Assembly (NCBI GenBank): GCA_012719855.1
Contig: JAAXZN010000003.1
Span: forward strand, 124,001 to 188,000
Direction: 5' to 3'
DNA from: Serratia liquefaciens
GTDB taxonomy: Bacteria > Pseudomonadota > Gammaproteobacteria > Enterobacterales > Enterobacteriaceae
DNA length: 64,000 nucleotides
Below, piece by piece: positions 45,714 to 54,916 of this stretch; positions within the stretch are counted from its first letter, which is position 1, and each line of letters opens with the position of its first letter. The translations under genes and the position numbers were made by a program. The notes under the pieces were generated by a model, which saw nothing but the letters and a program-made list of their open reading frames with translations, made no database searches and was not told the DNA's origin.

Positions 45714-45733
45714 GGGAATTATTTTCAATTCCC
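45714..45733. promoter_or_regulatory. inverted repeat before the AraC regulator gene
   Basis: GGGAATT (45714-45720) and AATTCCC (45727-45733) flank an ATTTTC core, about 15 bp before the regulator's GTG start. It could be a Fur-type or self-regulatory site; the flanking transporter genes resemble Fur-regulated loci. Confidence 0.4.
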
Positions 45734-45748
45734 GGTCGTTGTGCCATA

Positions 45749-46657
45749 GTGAAAACCCTGCTCCTCGTACACATCATGACAACCATGCCGATACCCCTAG
45801 AGCAACACCCGCAACCGGGACCTGAACGTCTGAAATTCGCGCCGCACATCATGCTGCACAGCGGCACCTGGCTGGAACAGCAATCACAATGGGAAGAGGA
45901 TCCGTTGATCAACGGCATCAAGCTGGCGTTGGTCCACAGCGGCCAAATGCAATGCCGGGTTGCAGGACAGGCCATGCGGCATATTGCCGAGCCTTCGCTT
46001 TGCGCATTTGGCAACCTGGGTGACAACGGGGTAATACACCGTTTCCAGCGCGATATCCCGTTGCGCTACACCATTTTGCAACTGGAGAGCGACGGACAGG
46101 ATCAGCATGCCGAAATGTTTCCCGCCGCGCTGAAATATCGGGCGGGACAGCCGCCGAAAATGCTGATAGGCCCTGCGCCAAAACGACTGCTGGCATTGTC
46201 CGCACAGATAGCGACCTGCCCATTGCATGGTGCCACGCGCGATCTGTATCTGGCCGGTAAGGCGATGGAACTGATCGCCATGAGCCTGCACCACTTGTCG
46301 GATGCTCCCGTGCAGGGCACCACCGAACTGCGGCTCTCGCATGCCGATATTGAACGTCTCCACGCCGCGCGCGATCTGCTGATTGCCGACCTGCCAAATC
46401 CCCCCGGGCTGGACAGTCTGGCGGCGCAGGCGGGCATTAATACCCGCAAATTGACCCAGGGTTTCCGCCAGGTTTTTGGTGCCAGCGTGTACGCCTGGCT
46501 ACAGGAGTATCGTTTGCAGCAGGCGCACCGCATGCTCAGTGCCGAAGAGGCGAATGTTTCGACCATTGCCTACCGCGTGGGCTACAGTCCGGCGCATTTC
46601 TCCATCGCCTTTCGCAGACGCTTCGGCGTCTCCCCCAGCACTCTGGTGGCGCGCTGA
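45749..46657 (+). CDS. AraC-family regulator, PchR/YbtA-like
   Basis: A 302-aa transcription factor with a C-terminal double helix-turn-helix: GLDSLAAQAGINTRKLTQGF and NVSTIAYRVGYSPAHFSIAF, ending FRRRFGVSPSTLVAR. The N-terminal domain resembles the siderophore-sensing part of PchR. The GTG at 45749 is the frame start; ATGs at 45776 and 45785 are alternatives and none has a good ribosome site. It precedes two ABC proteins of YbtP/YbtQ type, which in Yersinia are regulated by the AraC protein YbtA, so a similar regulatory pairing is likely. Confidence 0.82.
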   Translation: MKTLLLVHIMTTMPIPLEQHPQPGPERLKFAPHIMLHSGTWLEQQSQWEEDPLINGIKLALVHSGQMQCRVAGQAMRHIAEPSLCAFGNLGDNGVIHRFQRDIPLRYTILQLESDGQDQHAEMFPAALKYRAGQPPKMLIGPAPKRLLALSAQIATCPLHGATRDLYLAGKAMELIAMSLHHLSDAPVQGTTELRLSHADIERLHAARDLLIADLPNPPGLDSLAAQAGINTRKLTQGFRQVFGASVYAWLQEYRLQQAHRMLSAEEANVSTIAYRVGYSPAHFSIAFRRRFGVSPSTLVAR

Positions 46658-46758
46658 CCGGTGGCCTAAACAAAAAGTCGCGCTGGCGAAAGCATCCTTA
46701 CCTGAGCCTCCCCGCAATTCCGTTATCGTAAGGCACGGAATTTTGTGGAGTGATAACG

Positions 46759-48456
46759 ATGGAAGGGGCATTACACCTCTTGTTGCGGCCTTATTATCGC
46801 CCGTTGGGGGCGGCTGTGTTTTTGCAGGCGCTGGCGGGCATCTGTTCACTGGTGCCCTGGATCCTGCTGGGGTATATCGCCGCCAGAGATCAAACCCTGG
46901 GCGACATGAGGGTGCTGTGGCCCATTGCCATCAGCGGTTTGCTTTGGCTGCTGGGCCAGACACTGGCTTTGTATCTGACACATCGGGTAGACGCCGGGCT
47001 TTGCCATCAACTGCGTTTGAAATTGGCAACCAAATTGCAGCGTCTGCCGCTGAACTGGTTTGTTCATCAGGGCGAGGACGGCGTAGCCCGTTATGTTGAA
47101 CAGGACGTGCGGGCGCTGCATCAGCTGGTCGCCCATGCGCCGACGGATCTGGTGAATTTGCTGGTCGTCCCGCTGGTGGCGTTGGGTTATTTGTTGACGC
47201 TGAACCTGTCGCTGGCGCTGTTTGTCCTGTTGCCCCTTGGTGCCGCCGTGGGGTTGTTTATGGCTATGCGTGCTTCTCGTTTTCGTAGTGCTGTCGAACA
47301 GCGCGACCGTACGATGGAGCATATGCTGGAAAGCTATGGCTCGCTGGCCAGTCACCCGGTAGCGGTACGGCAGTATCCACAGGCCGGGGTGCAGGCTCAG
47401 GCTCAGGCGGCAAGCGAACTGTTTGCTGCCGCATTCAGCCATTGGGTGCAACGCATCGGCGGTTTCAGCGCCGGTACGCAACTGCTGCTGGGGGCACCGC
47501 TACTGGCTGTCTGGGCGATCGCCGGCGCGCTGGGGTTAGGTCACAGTCTGCTGCCTGCCGCGCAATTGTGCGTGTTTTTGTTGATGGTCAAAGCCATTGC
47601 CGCACCGTTGCAGGCGATGGGACACGGCGGCGATGCCCTGCGCAGCGCCAGGCAGGCAGCGGCTCGGCTGAATGCATTGTTGGCGATGCCAGAGATGACG
47701 GAAGGCACGCAGCAACCTGATCTGGCCGCACCGGCCAATATCGACGTGCGTGAACTCGACTTTTCTTACGCCGGTCAGCCCGTCCTGCGGAACATGAGCT
47801 TTGTGCTGCCCGCCGGCAGCGTCACCGCGATTGTTGGGCCATCAGGGGCGGGGAAAAGCAGTTTATTGCTGCTGTTGGCGCGCTTTATGGATCCGGATCG
47901 CGGGCAGATCCTCGTCGGTGGTCAACCTTTGGACAGCTTGTCCGACGCCGGGCGGTTCCGGCTGATCACGCCGGTGTTGCAGCAAGGCTGTGCGCTGTCG
48001 CAGCCGCTGGATCAAAACATCGCGCTCTACCGCCCGGATGCCGAACCGGCCGCCATTCACGCCGCGGCCAGGGCCGCCTGTTTGCACGAGGAAATCATGG
48101 CGCGCCCGTTGGGTTACCAGAGCATACCCGGTAAAGACATTCAGCTATCTGGCGGGGAACTGCAACGCCTGTCCATTGCCCGCGCCTTGTTGTCTCCGGC
48201 GCCCATTCTGCTGTTGGATGAACCTACCTCGGCGCTCGATCCGCAAACCGCCGTTGCCTTGCTGGGGCGGTTACGCCAGCGCGCTGGGACCACCGTGATC
48301 GTCAGCCACCGACTGGCTGATGTCATCGATGCCGATTGCATTCTGGTGCTGGAGCGCGGGCAACTGGTCGCCCGCGGTAACCATCGGCAGCTGCTTGCCG
48401 CCGGCGGGCTTTACCGCCGCCTGTGGGACAGTCAGGGAGATACCTATGGCTATTAA
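46759..48456 (+). CDS. ABC transporter with fused permease and ATPase, YbtP/YbtQ-like
   Basis: A 565-aa half transporter: about six membrane helices in residues 10-300, then a nucleotide-binding domain with Walker A VGPSGAGKSS, signature LSGGELQRLSIARALL and Walker [12 protein letters not shown]. The start is taken at 46759, with TGGAG eight bases upstream. The next gene encodes a second half transporter and overlaps it, so they should form a heterodimer. Despite the exporter fold, YbtP/YbtQ import ferric siderophore; a similar role is plausible because of the PchR-like regulator, but not proven. Confidence 0.85.
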   Translation: MEGALHLLLRPYYRPLGAAVFLQALAGICSLVPWILLGYIAARDQTLGDMRVLWPIAISGLLWLLGQTLALYLTHRVDAGLCHQLRLKLATKLQRLPLNWFVHQGEDGVARYVEQDVRALHQLVAHAPTDLVNLLVVPLVALGYLLTLNLSLALFVLLPLGAAVGLFMAMRASRFRSAVEQRDRTMEHMLESYGSLASHPVAVRQYPQAGVQAQAQAASELFAAAFSHWVQRIGGFSAGTQLLLGAPLLAVWAIAGALGLGHSLLPAAQLCVFLLMVKAIAAPLQAMGHGGDALRSARQAAARLNALLAMPEMTEGTQQPDLAAPANIDVRELDFSYAGQPVLRNMSFVLPAGSVTAIVGPSGAGKSSLLLLLARFMDPDRGQILVGGQPLDSLSDAGRFRLITPVLQQGCALSQPLDQNIALYRPDAEPAAIHAAARAACLHEEIMARPLGYQSIPGKDIQLSGGELQRLSIARALLSPAPILLLDEPTSALDPQTAVALLGRLRQRAGTTVIVSHRLADVIDADCILVLERGQLVARGNHRQLLAAGGLYRRLWDSQGDTYGY

Positions 48457-50152
48457 GCTGGCACGCCTGAGATTTCTTACGCCGCAGGATCGGGCGCGGT
48501 TGACGAAAACGCTGCTGTGGATGACGGCATGCGCGGTGCTGGACGGTATCGCCGGCCTGATGCTGCTGCCGCTGATTGTCGCCTGGTTTAGTGGCAACGC
48601 TGAACAGGTCTGGTCGGCGTTATGGCCGCTGTTGGCGACGACGGCGCTTTATGGCGTAGTGATGTTCGTGGCTACGCTAAAAGGGTATCTGGCGGGCAGC
48701 ACTCTGGTACGGGTGCTGATCGGGGCACTGGTTCACCATATTCCCCGCATTCCCGCCAACTTGCTTGATCGGGTGCAACTGCCCGGCCTGGTGCGGGGAC
48801 CGGTGCTGACCGCCATGGCGATCCCGGCGCACTTACTGGCGCCGCTGATTGCCGCGGTGGTGACCCCGGCAACGGTGATTGTCGGTTTGGCGTTTATCGA
48901 TCTGCCGCTGGCCGGGTGTCTGTCGGGCGCAGCGGTGCTGTTGGGGTTGTGGCTGCGCTGGGGAGGGCGGCGCACCCTGGTGCTGGAAGAGCAGCACCAT
49001 CAGTCGGAACGCAAAAGTGCCGCACAGTTGGCGGAGTTTGGACAGCAGCAGGCCTTGTTGCGTACTGCAGGGTTGAATCAGCAGAGCGGGCAACGACTGG
49101 TGCAGGCGCTGGTCGCTCAATACCGTAACGTCATGCAGCTTCAGCGGCGCTCACTGCCTGTCGCATTGGCTTTTACCGGCGCGGTTCAGGGAGTGTTTCT
49201 GTTTGTGCTGCTACTGGGGGCCTGGCGTGTGGGCAGTGGCGAACTGACGACACCGCTGTGGATCGCCGAAATGGTGCTGTTGGTGCGCTTTATCGAGCCT
49301 CTGTCGACCATGACGCATCTCGGCCAGTCGCTGCGCAATGCCTGGCAGGCGCTAACGCAGGTGCTGCGAGTCCTGGAAACGCCGGCGCTGCAGTTTACGC
49401 AACCGGGTGAAACCCCTGCGGACAGCCATGTGCTGGTGCGAAAGGTTGGCTATCGCCTGCCTGACGGTACAAGCCTGCTCAGCGAGATCGACCTGGATAT
49501 TCCGCCGGGCCGATTACTGGCGATCGTTGGCCCCTCCGGCGCGGGTAAAAGTACCTTGTTGGGGCTGCTGGCGCGCAATGCCGACGCCACCGAGGGCCAG
49601 ATCCTCATTGGCGGGGCAGACATCCGCCAGTTGGGCGAGCAGACGCTGGCGAACTGGCGCAACCTGCTGATGCAAGATACGCCCCTGTTTCAGGGCAGTA
49701 TCCGCTGGAACCTGCAATTGGCCAGTCCGGCGTTAAAAGAATATGAAATGCAGGAGGCGCTGTCCGCAGTGGGCCTGCTACAGGAGATCGCCCGCTTGCC
49801 GCAAGGGCTGGATAGTCAGGTTGGCGTGGGGGGCGCGGCACTGTCCGGGGGGCAAAGGCTGCGTCTCTGCCTGGCGCGTAGCCTGTGCGCCAGAACGCCA
49901 ATCTTGCTGTTGGATGAGCCGACTGCCAGCCTGGATTCGCTCAGCGCCAGCCGTGTCATGGCATTGTTGGCCCGTCAACGCGGGCGGACCAGCTGCATTT
50001 ACGTCACGCATAATCCTCGGTTGGCGGCGCAGGCAGACTGCATCGCCATTGTGGCGGCAGGGCGGTTACGTCGCAGCGGCAGCCATGCGCAGTTGCTGGC
50101 GCAAGACAGCTGGTACCGTGAGTTCTGTGCTGAAAACAGCGTAGAAGCTTAA
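48446..50152 (+). CDS. ABC transporter with fused permease and ATPase, partner half
   Basis: A 568-aa half transporter with an N-terminal membrane domain and an ATPase domain: Walker A VGPSGAGKST, signature LSGGQRLRLCLARSL (slightly unusual) and Walker B LLLDEPTASLD. The start at 48446, within the end of the preceding gene (overlap 11 bp), is supported by AGGGAGA five bases upstream. It pairs with the preceding protein. There is no siderophore synthesis gene in the window, so uptake of a siderophore made elsewhere or by other species is one option. Confidence 0.85.
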   Translation: MAIKLARLRFLTPQDRARLTKTLLWMTACAVLDGIAGLMLLPLIVAWFSGNAEQVWSALWPLLATTALYGVVMFVATLKGYLAGSTLVRVLIGALVHHIPRIPANLLDRVQLPGLVRGPVLTAMAIPAHLLAPLIAAVVTPATVIVGLAFIDLPLAGCLSGAAVLLGLWLRWGGRRTLVLEEQHHQSERKSAAQLAEFGQQQALLRTAGLNQQSGQRLVQALVAQYRNVMQLQRRSLPVALAFTGAVQGVFLFVLLLGAWRVGSGELTTPLWIAEMVLLVRFIEPLSTMTHLGQSLRNAWQALTQVLRVLETPALQFTQPGETPADSHVLVRKVGYRLPDGTSLLSEIDLDIPPGRLLAIVGPSGAGKSTLLGLLARNADATEGQILIGGADIRQLGEQTLANWRNLLMQDTPLFQGSIRWNLQLASPALKEYEMQEALSAVGLLQEIARLPQGLDSQVGVGGAALSGGQRLRLCLARSLCARTPILLLDEPTASLDSLSASRVMALLARQRGRTSCIYVTHNPRLAAQADCIAIVAAGRLRRSGSHAQLLAQDSWYREFCAENSVEA

Positions 50153-50153
50153 A

Positions 50154-50186
50154 AGGCTCTGGTCGCAGTTGCTGCGGCCAGAGCCT
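50154..50186. terminator. bidirectional terminator
   Basis: Fifteen-base arms (50154-50168 and 50172-50186) pair with one T-G wobble around a TTG loop, between the convergent ABC and MFS genes. A strong hairpin for both strands. Confidence 0.8.
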
Positions 50187-50200
50187 GCCGAAAGTCATTA

Positions 50201-51427
50201 TCAGGCCGTCACGCGTGGGGCGGTTTTGGCGAACAACCTCATTGCCAGCCCGCCGGCTGCCGTCAGCGTGGCCAACGTTACTACGCCAGGCCAGCCGGCA
50301 GTTTCCAGGATCTTGCTGCCCAGAGCGGCACCGCTTGCCATGCCGATAAACACCAGCGTAAACATGATGGCGTTAAGGCGGCTGCGGGCGGCCGGATTGA
50401 TGGCGTAAATAATGGTTTGATGGGCGACCAGCGTGGCCTGGATGCCGAGATCAAAACCTACCGCGCTTAGGGCAATCAACGCCAGTTGAGCGGGGAGCGG
50501 CAGCAATGGCAGCAGGAACATCAGCGCAAAAGAAACCACCACCATGGCAGCGCCGATCTTAGTGACATAGTCCGGCCCGTGACGATCGGCCAGCATGCCT
50601 GCCAGAGGTGCTGCCAGAGCGCCTGCCGCACCGGCCAAACCAAAAGCCCCGGCGACGGCGCTACCCAACTGATACCGTTCCGCCAGCATCACTGCCAGCG
50701 TAGACCAGAAAGCGCTGAACGCGATCGACAGCAAGCCTTGCGCCAGCGCAGCACGCCGCAGCTCCGGGTAATCTGCCCACAATTGGCCCAATGAACGCAA
50801 CAACGCCGGGTAGCTGAGGGAAGTATTGGGTTTTAAACGGGGCAATACGGCCCCGATGGCAAAGCTGATGGCCAACACCGCCACGGCCGCCAGCAGATAA
50901 ACGCTGCGCCAGCCGAAATATTCCGCCACCACGCCGCTGAACACGCGCGAAAGCAAAATACCCGCCAGCAGCCCGGTCATCACGGTCCCCACAGTTTTGC
51001 CCCGATTAGCGTCGGTTGCCAGCGTTGCGGCCGCCGGGATAATGTCCTGCGCCACCGTCGCAGCCAAGCCGATAGCCAGGCTGCTGAGCAGCAGCAGCGG
51101 GAATGAGGATGAAAAACCGCAAAACAGCAGGGTAAGGGCCAGCAGCATGCCTTTTATGCGGATGATCTGACGACGATCGTGACGATCGCCCAGCGGAGCC
51201 AACAACAGGATCCCAAGTGCGTAGCCTGCCTGGGTCAGCGTAGGTACCCAGCCGGCGTCACTGACTCCGGCATGGAACGCATCTCCCATAATCCCCAGCA
51301 TCGGCTGGCTATAGTAAATGGACGCTACGCTAAGACCGGCGCCGGTCGCCAGCAGAAAGACAACTTTGGCGGAAAGCGCATGGGCCGGTGTGGCGCCGGT
51401 ATTATTGGCTGGTGAAATCAGGGTCAT
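50201..51427 (-). CDS. MFS transporter, YnfM-like
   Basis: A 408-aa inner-membrane carrier with about 12 predicted helices. Motif A reads LLAPLGDRHDRRQIIRIKG after helix 2, and PLAGMLADRHGPDYV marks the second-half repeat. It resembles the DHA1 efflux group that includes YnfM. The ATG at 51427 is preferred; the frame extends further upstream without a ribosome site. It is divergent from a LysR gene, the usual arrangement for a regulated efflux pump. Substrate unknown. Confidence 0.85.
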   Translation of the reverse strand: MTLISPANNTGATPAHALSAKVVFLLATGAGLSVASIYYSQPMLGIMGDAFHAGVSDAGWVPTLTQAGYALGILLLAPLGDRHDRRQIIRIKGMLLALTLLFCGFSSSFPLLLLSSLAIGLAATVAQDIIPAAATLATDANRGKTVGTVMTGLLAGILLSRVFSGVVAEYFGWRSVYLLAAVAVLAISFAIGAVLPRLKPNTSLSYPALLRSLGQLWADYPELRRAALAQGLLSIAFSAFWSTLAVMLAERYQLGSAVAGAFGLAGAAGALAAPLAGMLADRHGPDYVTKIGAAMVVVSFALMFLLPLLPLPAQLALIALSAVGFDLGIQATLVAHQTIIYAINPAARSRLNAIMFTLVFIGMASGAALGSKILETAGWPGVVTLATLTAAGGLAMRLFAKTAPRVTA

Positions 51428-51510
51428 GGTGATTATCCCATAGAGGTAAAGTGCGCTTATTTTTGCCAGTATTTGCCGCAAACTGTAGCCCCCGAACGGG
51501 TAGAACTGTT

Positions 51511-51525
51511 ATACGTAATGCGTAT
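51511..51525. promoter_or_regulatory. candidate LysR operator
   Basis: ATACG-TAATG-CGTAT, a perfect 5-bp inverted repeat with a 5-bp spacer, overlapping the possible LysR start codons in the divergent MFS/LysR intergenic region. Such a repeat is typical of LysR binding sites. Confidence 0.45.
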
Positions 51526-52462
51526 GAATAAAAACTCATTTCCCAATGGCGATCGCATAGCCATGATGCAAACCTTGGTACGCATCGTAGACAGCGGCAG
51601 TCTTTCTGCCGCTGCGGCGCAAATGCAGACCTCACAGCCCACCGTTAGCCGGCGCCTGCAGGTACTGGAACAACTGTTGGGCGTTAAATTAATCCAGCGC
51701 ACCACCCACAGTATGAAACTGACGGATGACGGAGAACGTTGTTATCAGCATGCGCGCAAGCTGATAGAGCAGTGGCAAATCATGGAGGATGAGCTGCGCG
51801 GCGTACGCGATGAGCCGGTCGGTGTATTACGGGTGCGTGCACCGCATGCCTTCGGTCAGGATCAGCTGATTGGGCCGCTGGGTGACTATTTGCAACGTTA
51901 TCGCCAGACCAGCGTGGAGTGGACGCTTAACGACCACTCGCCGGATTTTATCCCCGAAGGCGTGGACTGCGCGATCCACGTGGGTGCCGTGACCGATCCT
52001 TCGGTGGTGGCGGTATTGCTGGCGGAAGTGCCGCGCATTGTGGTGGCCGCGCCTGACTTATTGGCCAGCCAGCCCCCGCTGACGCAGGTGGGCGATTTAG
52101 CACGGTTGCCCTGGCTGGCGTTGAATAGCTTTTACCGTAACGAAGTCACCCTGACCCACAGGGATAGCGGTGAAGCCTATCGTTTTGACATTGCCCCAAG
52201 ATTAAGCACCGACAGTCTCTATGCGGTACGTAAAGCCGCGTTGAACGGCGTAGGGGTGGCGATGTTGTCCTCCTGGGTGGTCAAACAGGATCTGGAGCAG
52301 GGCGCTCTTATTGCTTTAATGCCAACCTGGCGTGCCGCGCCCTTGCCGATTTATCTGCTTTATCCGTACGCCAGCTATTATCCCGCCCGGCTGCGTAAAT
52401 TCCTCGAGCTGATGAAAGAGGTGATGCCGCGTATCACCGGCGCAAATGCGCCAACGACCTAA
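51518..52462 (+). CDS. LysR-family regulator
   Basis: A 314-aa regulator. The helix-turn-helix is SGSLSAAAAQMQTSQPTVSR in the first 50 residues, followed by the linker helix and the effector-binding domain (LRVRAPHAFGQDQLIG onward). ATGs at 51518 and 51524 both lack a clear ribosome site. It is divergent from the MFS gene by 90 bp and is its likely regulator. The downstream dimethylarginine hydrolase gene starts 146 bp later and may be separate. Confidence 0.87.
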   Translation: MRMNKNSFPNGDRIAMMQTLVRIVDSGSLSAAAAQMQTSQPTVSRRLQVLEQLLGVKLIQRTTHSMKLTDDGERCYQHARKLIEQWQIMEDELRGVRDEPVGVLRVRAPHAFGQDQLIGPLGDYLQRYRQTSVEWTLNDHSPDFIPEGVDCAIHVGAVTDPSVVAVLLAEVPRIVVAAPDLLASQPPLTQVGDLARLPWLALNSFYRNEVTLTHRDSGEAYRFDIAPRLSTDSLYAVRKAALNGVGVAMLSSWVVKQDLEQGALIALMPTWRAAPLPIYLLYPYASYYPARLRKFLELMKEVMPRITGANAPTT

Positions 52463-52608
52463 AAGCGCGTACAGCGGAATTTGTCGTTAGCGGAGCGATA
52501 TACAGCGCAAATCTGGAGTGTCGGCGCGTGGATTCAACCTGATTGGCGGCGGTATCTGTTTGATAATCGAAGCAACAGTGACCGTCCCTTTCAATCGAGA
52601 GAATCGCC

Positions 52609-53370
52609 ATGCACTTTACTCAAGCCATTGCCAGACTCCCCGCCGATAGCTGCGGCAGCGGACAAACTACCGCCCAATTGGGCGCGCCGGATATCGCGGC
52701 CACCGGCCGTCAGTTTTTGGCCTATGTGGACACCTTGCTCCGCCTGGGGCTAAAAGTGACAGTGCTACCGGCAGCACCCGCATTCCCGGATGCACACTTT
52801 GTTGAAGACACGGCGGTGGTGATGCCTGAATTGGCGGTGATCACCCATCCGGGCGCGCCTAGCCGTCAGGGCGAGGTAGCGACCATTGCGCCATTGTTTG
52901 AAGGCGTGCGGCCAGTGGTGCGCATGAGCCAGCGCGGTCATCTGGACGGGGGGGATGTGCTGCTGGTCGATCGCCAGTTTTTCGTCGGTCTGACGGCCCG
53001 TACCGATGAAGCCGGCATCGGCGAATTCGCTGCGGCAGTGGAGCCCTACGGCTATCGGGTGACGGCGATTGAAGTCAGCGCCGGTCTGCACCTGAAGTCC
53101 ATCGTTAATTACGTTGGCCGCAATACCTTGTTGCTGACCGAAGACTACCAACAGCATCCTGCTTTTAGCGGATTCAGTTCGATAGTGATCCCGCAAGAAG
53201 AGTCCTACGCCGGCAATACGCTGTGGATCAACGATACGCTGATTACGCCGCGCGGTTATCCGCACACGCTCGCGCAAATTGAAAAACTGGCTATGCCGAT
53301 TGTCCAGCTTGATACCAGTGAATTTAAAAACATGGACGGCGGCCTGACCTGCCTGTCACTTCGTTTCTAA
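52609..53370 (+). CDS. dimethylarginine dimethylaminohydrolase
   Basis: A 253-aa amidinotransferase-fold enzyme that hydrolyses methylated arginine to citrulline and dimethylamine. The catalytic residues are visible: Cys248 in GGLTCLSLRF at the C-terminus, His161 in GLHLKS and Asp113 in HLDGGDVLL, with the substrate loop FVEDTAVV (Glu66, Asp67). They coincide with the positions known from the Pseudomonas aeruginosa enzyme. It begins an apparent operon with an amino acid binding protein and two permeases. Its presence suggests use of methylarginines from protein turnover of a host or other eukaryotes. Confidence 0.9.
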   Translation: MHFTQAIARLPADSCGSGQTTAQLGAPDIAATGRQFLAYVDTLLRLGLKVTVLPAAPAFPDAHFVEDTAVVMPELAVITHPGAPSRQGEVATIAPLFEGVRPVVRMSQRGHLDGGDVLLVDRQFFVGLTARTDEAGIGEFAAAVEPYGYRVTAIEVSAGLHLKSIVNYVGRNTLLLTEDYQQHPAFSGFSSIVIPQEESYAGNTLWINDTLITPRGYPHTLAQIEKLAMPIVQLDTSEFKNMDGGLTCLSLRF

Positions 53371-53397
53371 TCTTTTCTTTTACCGGGGATCTCAGCC

Positions 53398-54171
53398 ATG
53401 AAAAAAACATTAGCGGTTTTACTGACCAGCCTGGCGTTGGGCGGCCCTGCGGCGGCTCAGGCCTTCGACACCATCAGCTTTGGCGTTGACGGTGGCTACC
53501 CGCCGTTTGACGTGCTCGCGCCCAACGGCGAGATCACCGGTTTTGATATCGATATCGCCAATGCGCTCTGTACTCAACTGCATGCCAAATGCGTGTTCGT
53601 CAAACAACCCTTCGAAAGCATGATTGCCGCGCTCAATGCCCATAAGTTCGATGCCATTATCGCTTCGCTGACCATCACCGATGAGCGCAAAAAGGAAGTG
53701 GATTTCACCGATCGCTATTACCGCAGTTCCGCCCAGTTGGTGGCGCGTAAAGGCAGCGCTTTACTGCCTGACGTTGCCAGCCTGAAAGGCAAAACTGTAG
53801 GGGTGCAGACCGGCTCGATACACGAAGCCTACGCGAAACAACATTGGGGCGGAAAAGGGGTGAAAATTGTTTCTTACGCCAACCAGGATAATGTCTATCT
53901 GGATTTGATGTCCGGCCGCATTAATGCGTCGTTGCAGGACAATACCCAGGCCGCCAGCAGCTTTATCGATACCCCGCGCGGGCAGAAATTTGCCTTTGCC
54001 GGTCCGGTGATTGAGGACAGCAGCATTTCCTCCGACGTCGGCATCGCGGTGGGCAAAGACAACCCGGCGCTGCGTGACGCGCTTAACGGTGCGATCAAGG
54101 CCATTCGCGCCGACGGCACTTACGAAGCCATCCAGAAAAAATATTTCAGCTTCGATATTTACGGTAACTAA
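53398..54171 (+). CDS. arginine-type periplasmic binding protein
   Basis: A 257-aa family 3 binding protein resembling ArtJ/HisJ. Signal peptide with cleavage near GGPAAAQA (residue 22). The ligand site is indicated by FGVDGGYPPFDVLAPNGEIT, GFDIDIANALC and DAIIASLTITDERKKEVDFT, with a Cys pair (CTQLHAKC) typical of this subgroup. It follows the dimethylarginine hydrolase by 27 bp and precedes two permease genes. The likely ligand is arginine or a methylated arginine. Confidence 0.87.
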   Translation: MKKTLAVLLTSLALGGPAAAQAFDTISFGVDGGYPPFDVLAPNGEITGFDIDIANALCTQLHAKCVFVKQPFESMIAALNAHKFDAIIASLTITDERKKEVDFTDRYYRSSAQLVARKGSALLPDVASLKGKTVGVQTGSIHEAYAKQHWGGKGVKIVSYANQDNVYLDLMSGRINASLQDNTQAASSFIDTPRGQKFAFAGPVIEDSSISSDVGIAVGKDNPALRDALNGAIKAIRADGTYEAIQKKYFSFDIYGN

Positions 54172-54226
54172 ACCGGCTCGTTAATGCCGGCTGGCCCGGC
54201 AATCTGTCAAGTATGGGAGGCCGGGT

Positions 54227-54916
54227 ATGGTCACAGAGTATTTGCCGTTGCTGGCGCAGGGGGCGGCGATGTCGCTGTGCGTCATGCTGGTGTCACTGAC
54301 GGTGGCGCTGGCGCTTGGACTGGTCAATGCGCTGATCAAACTCTTTGGTCCGCGCTGGCTGCGCTGGGTTTCAACCGGCTACACCACGCTGGTGCGCGGT
54401 ATCCCCGAACTGGTGATTATGCTGCTGTTGTTCTTTGGCGGTGAGATGCTGGGCAACGGAGCCCTCGGTCTGCTGGGGCTGGGGCCGCTGCGGTTTAACA
54501 CCTTTATCTCCGGGGTGTTGGCGATTGGCTTCGTGTTTGGCGCTTACTATACCGAAACCTTCCGTGGCGCGTTTCTTACCGTGGAGCGGGGCCAACTGGA
54601 GGCTGCGATGGCCTATGGTATGAGCCCAGGCCAGGTATTTCGCCGTGTTCTGTTACCCCAAATGCTGAGCTTTGCGATCCCCGGCATCAACAACAACTGG
54701 CTTGGGTTGATGAAGGCCTCGGCGCTGGTGTCGATCCTCGGTCTGGAGGACATGGTATGGCTGGCAGAGCAGGCCGGGCGCGCCACGCAAAAGCCATTCC
54801 TGTTTTATTTCCTGGTGGCGCTGATTTATATGGCGATCACGGCGATTTCCAGTTGGGGCTTTAGCCGGCTGTCGCGGCGATGCACCTTGGCTTCCTCCAA
54901 TGCAGGAGCCCGCTGA
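54227..54916 (+). CDS. polar amino acid-type ABC permease (ArtQ/HisQ-like)
   Basis: A 229-aa inner-membrane permease of the HisQ/ArtQ family with about five helices. The coupling motif is EAAMAYGMSPGQVFRRVLLPQM. The stop overlaps the start of the next permease gene. It forms a heterodimer with that protein. The C-terminal cytoplasmic tail is basic. Confidence 0.87.
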   Translation: MVTEYLPLLAQGAAMSLCVMLVSLTVALALGLVNALIKLFGPRWLRWVSTGYTTLVRGIPELVIMLLLFFGGEMLGNGALGLLGLGPLRFNTFISGVLAIGFVFGAYYTETFRGAFLTVERGQLEAAMAYGMSPGQVFRRVLLPQMLSFAIPGINNNWLGLMKASALVSILGLEDMVWLAEQAGRATQKPFLFYFLVALIYMAITAISSWGFSRLSRRCTLASSNAGAR

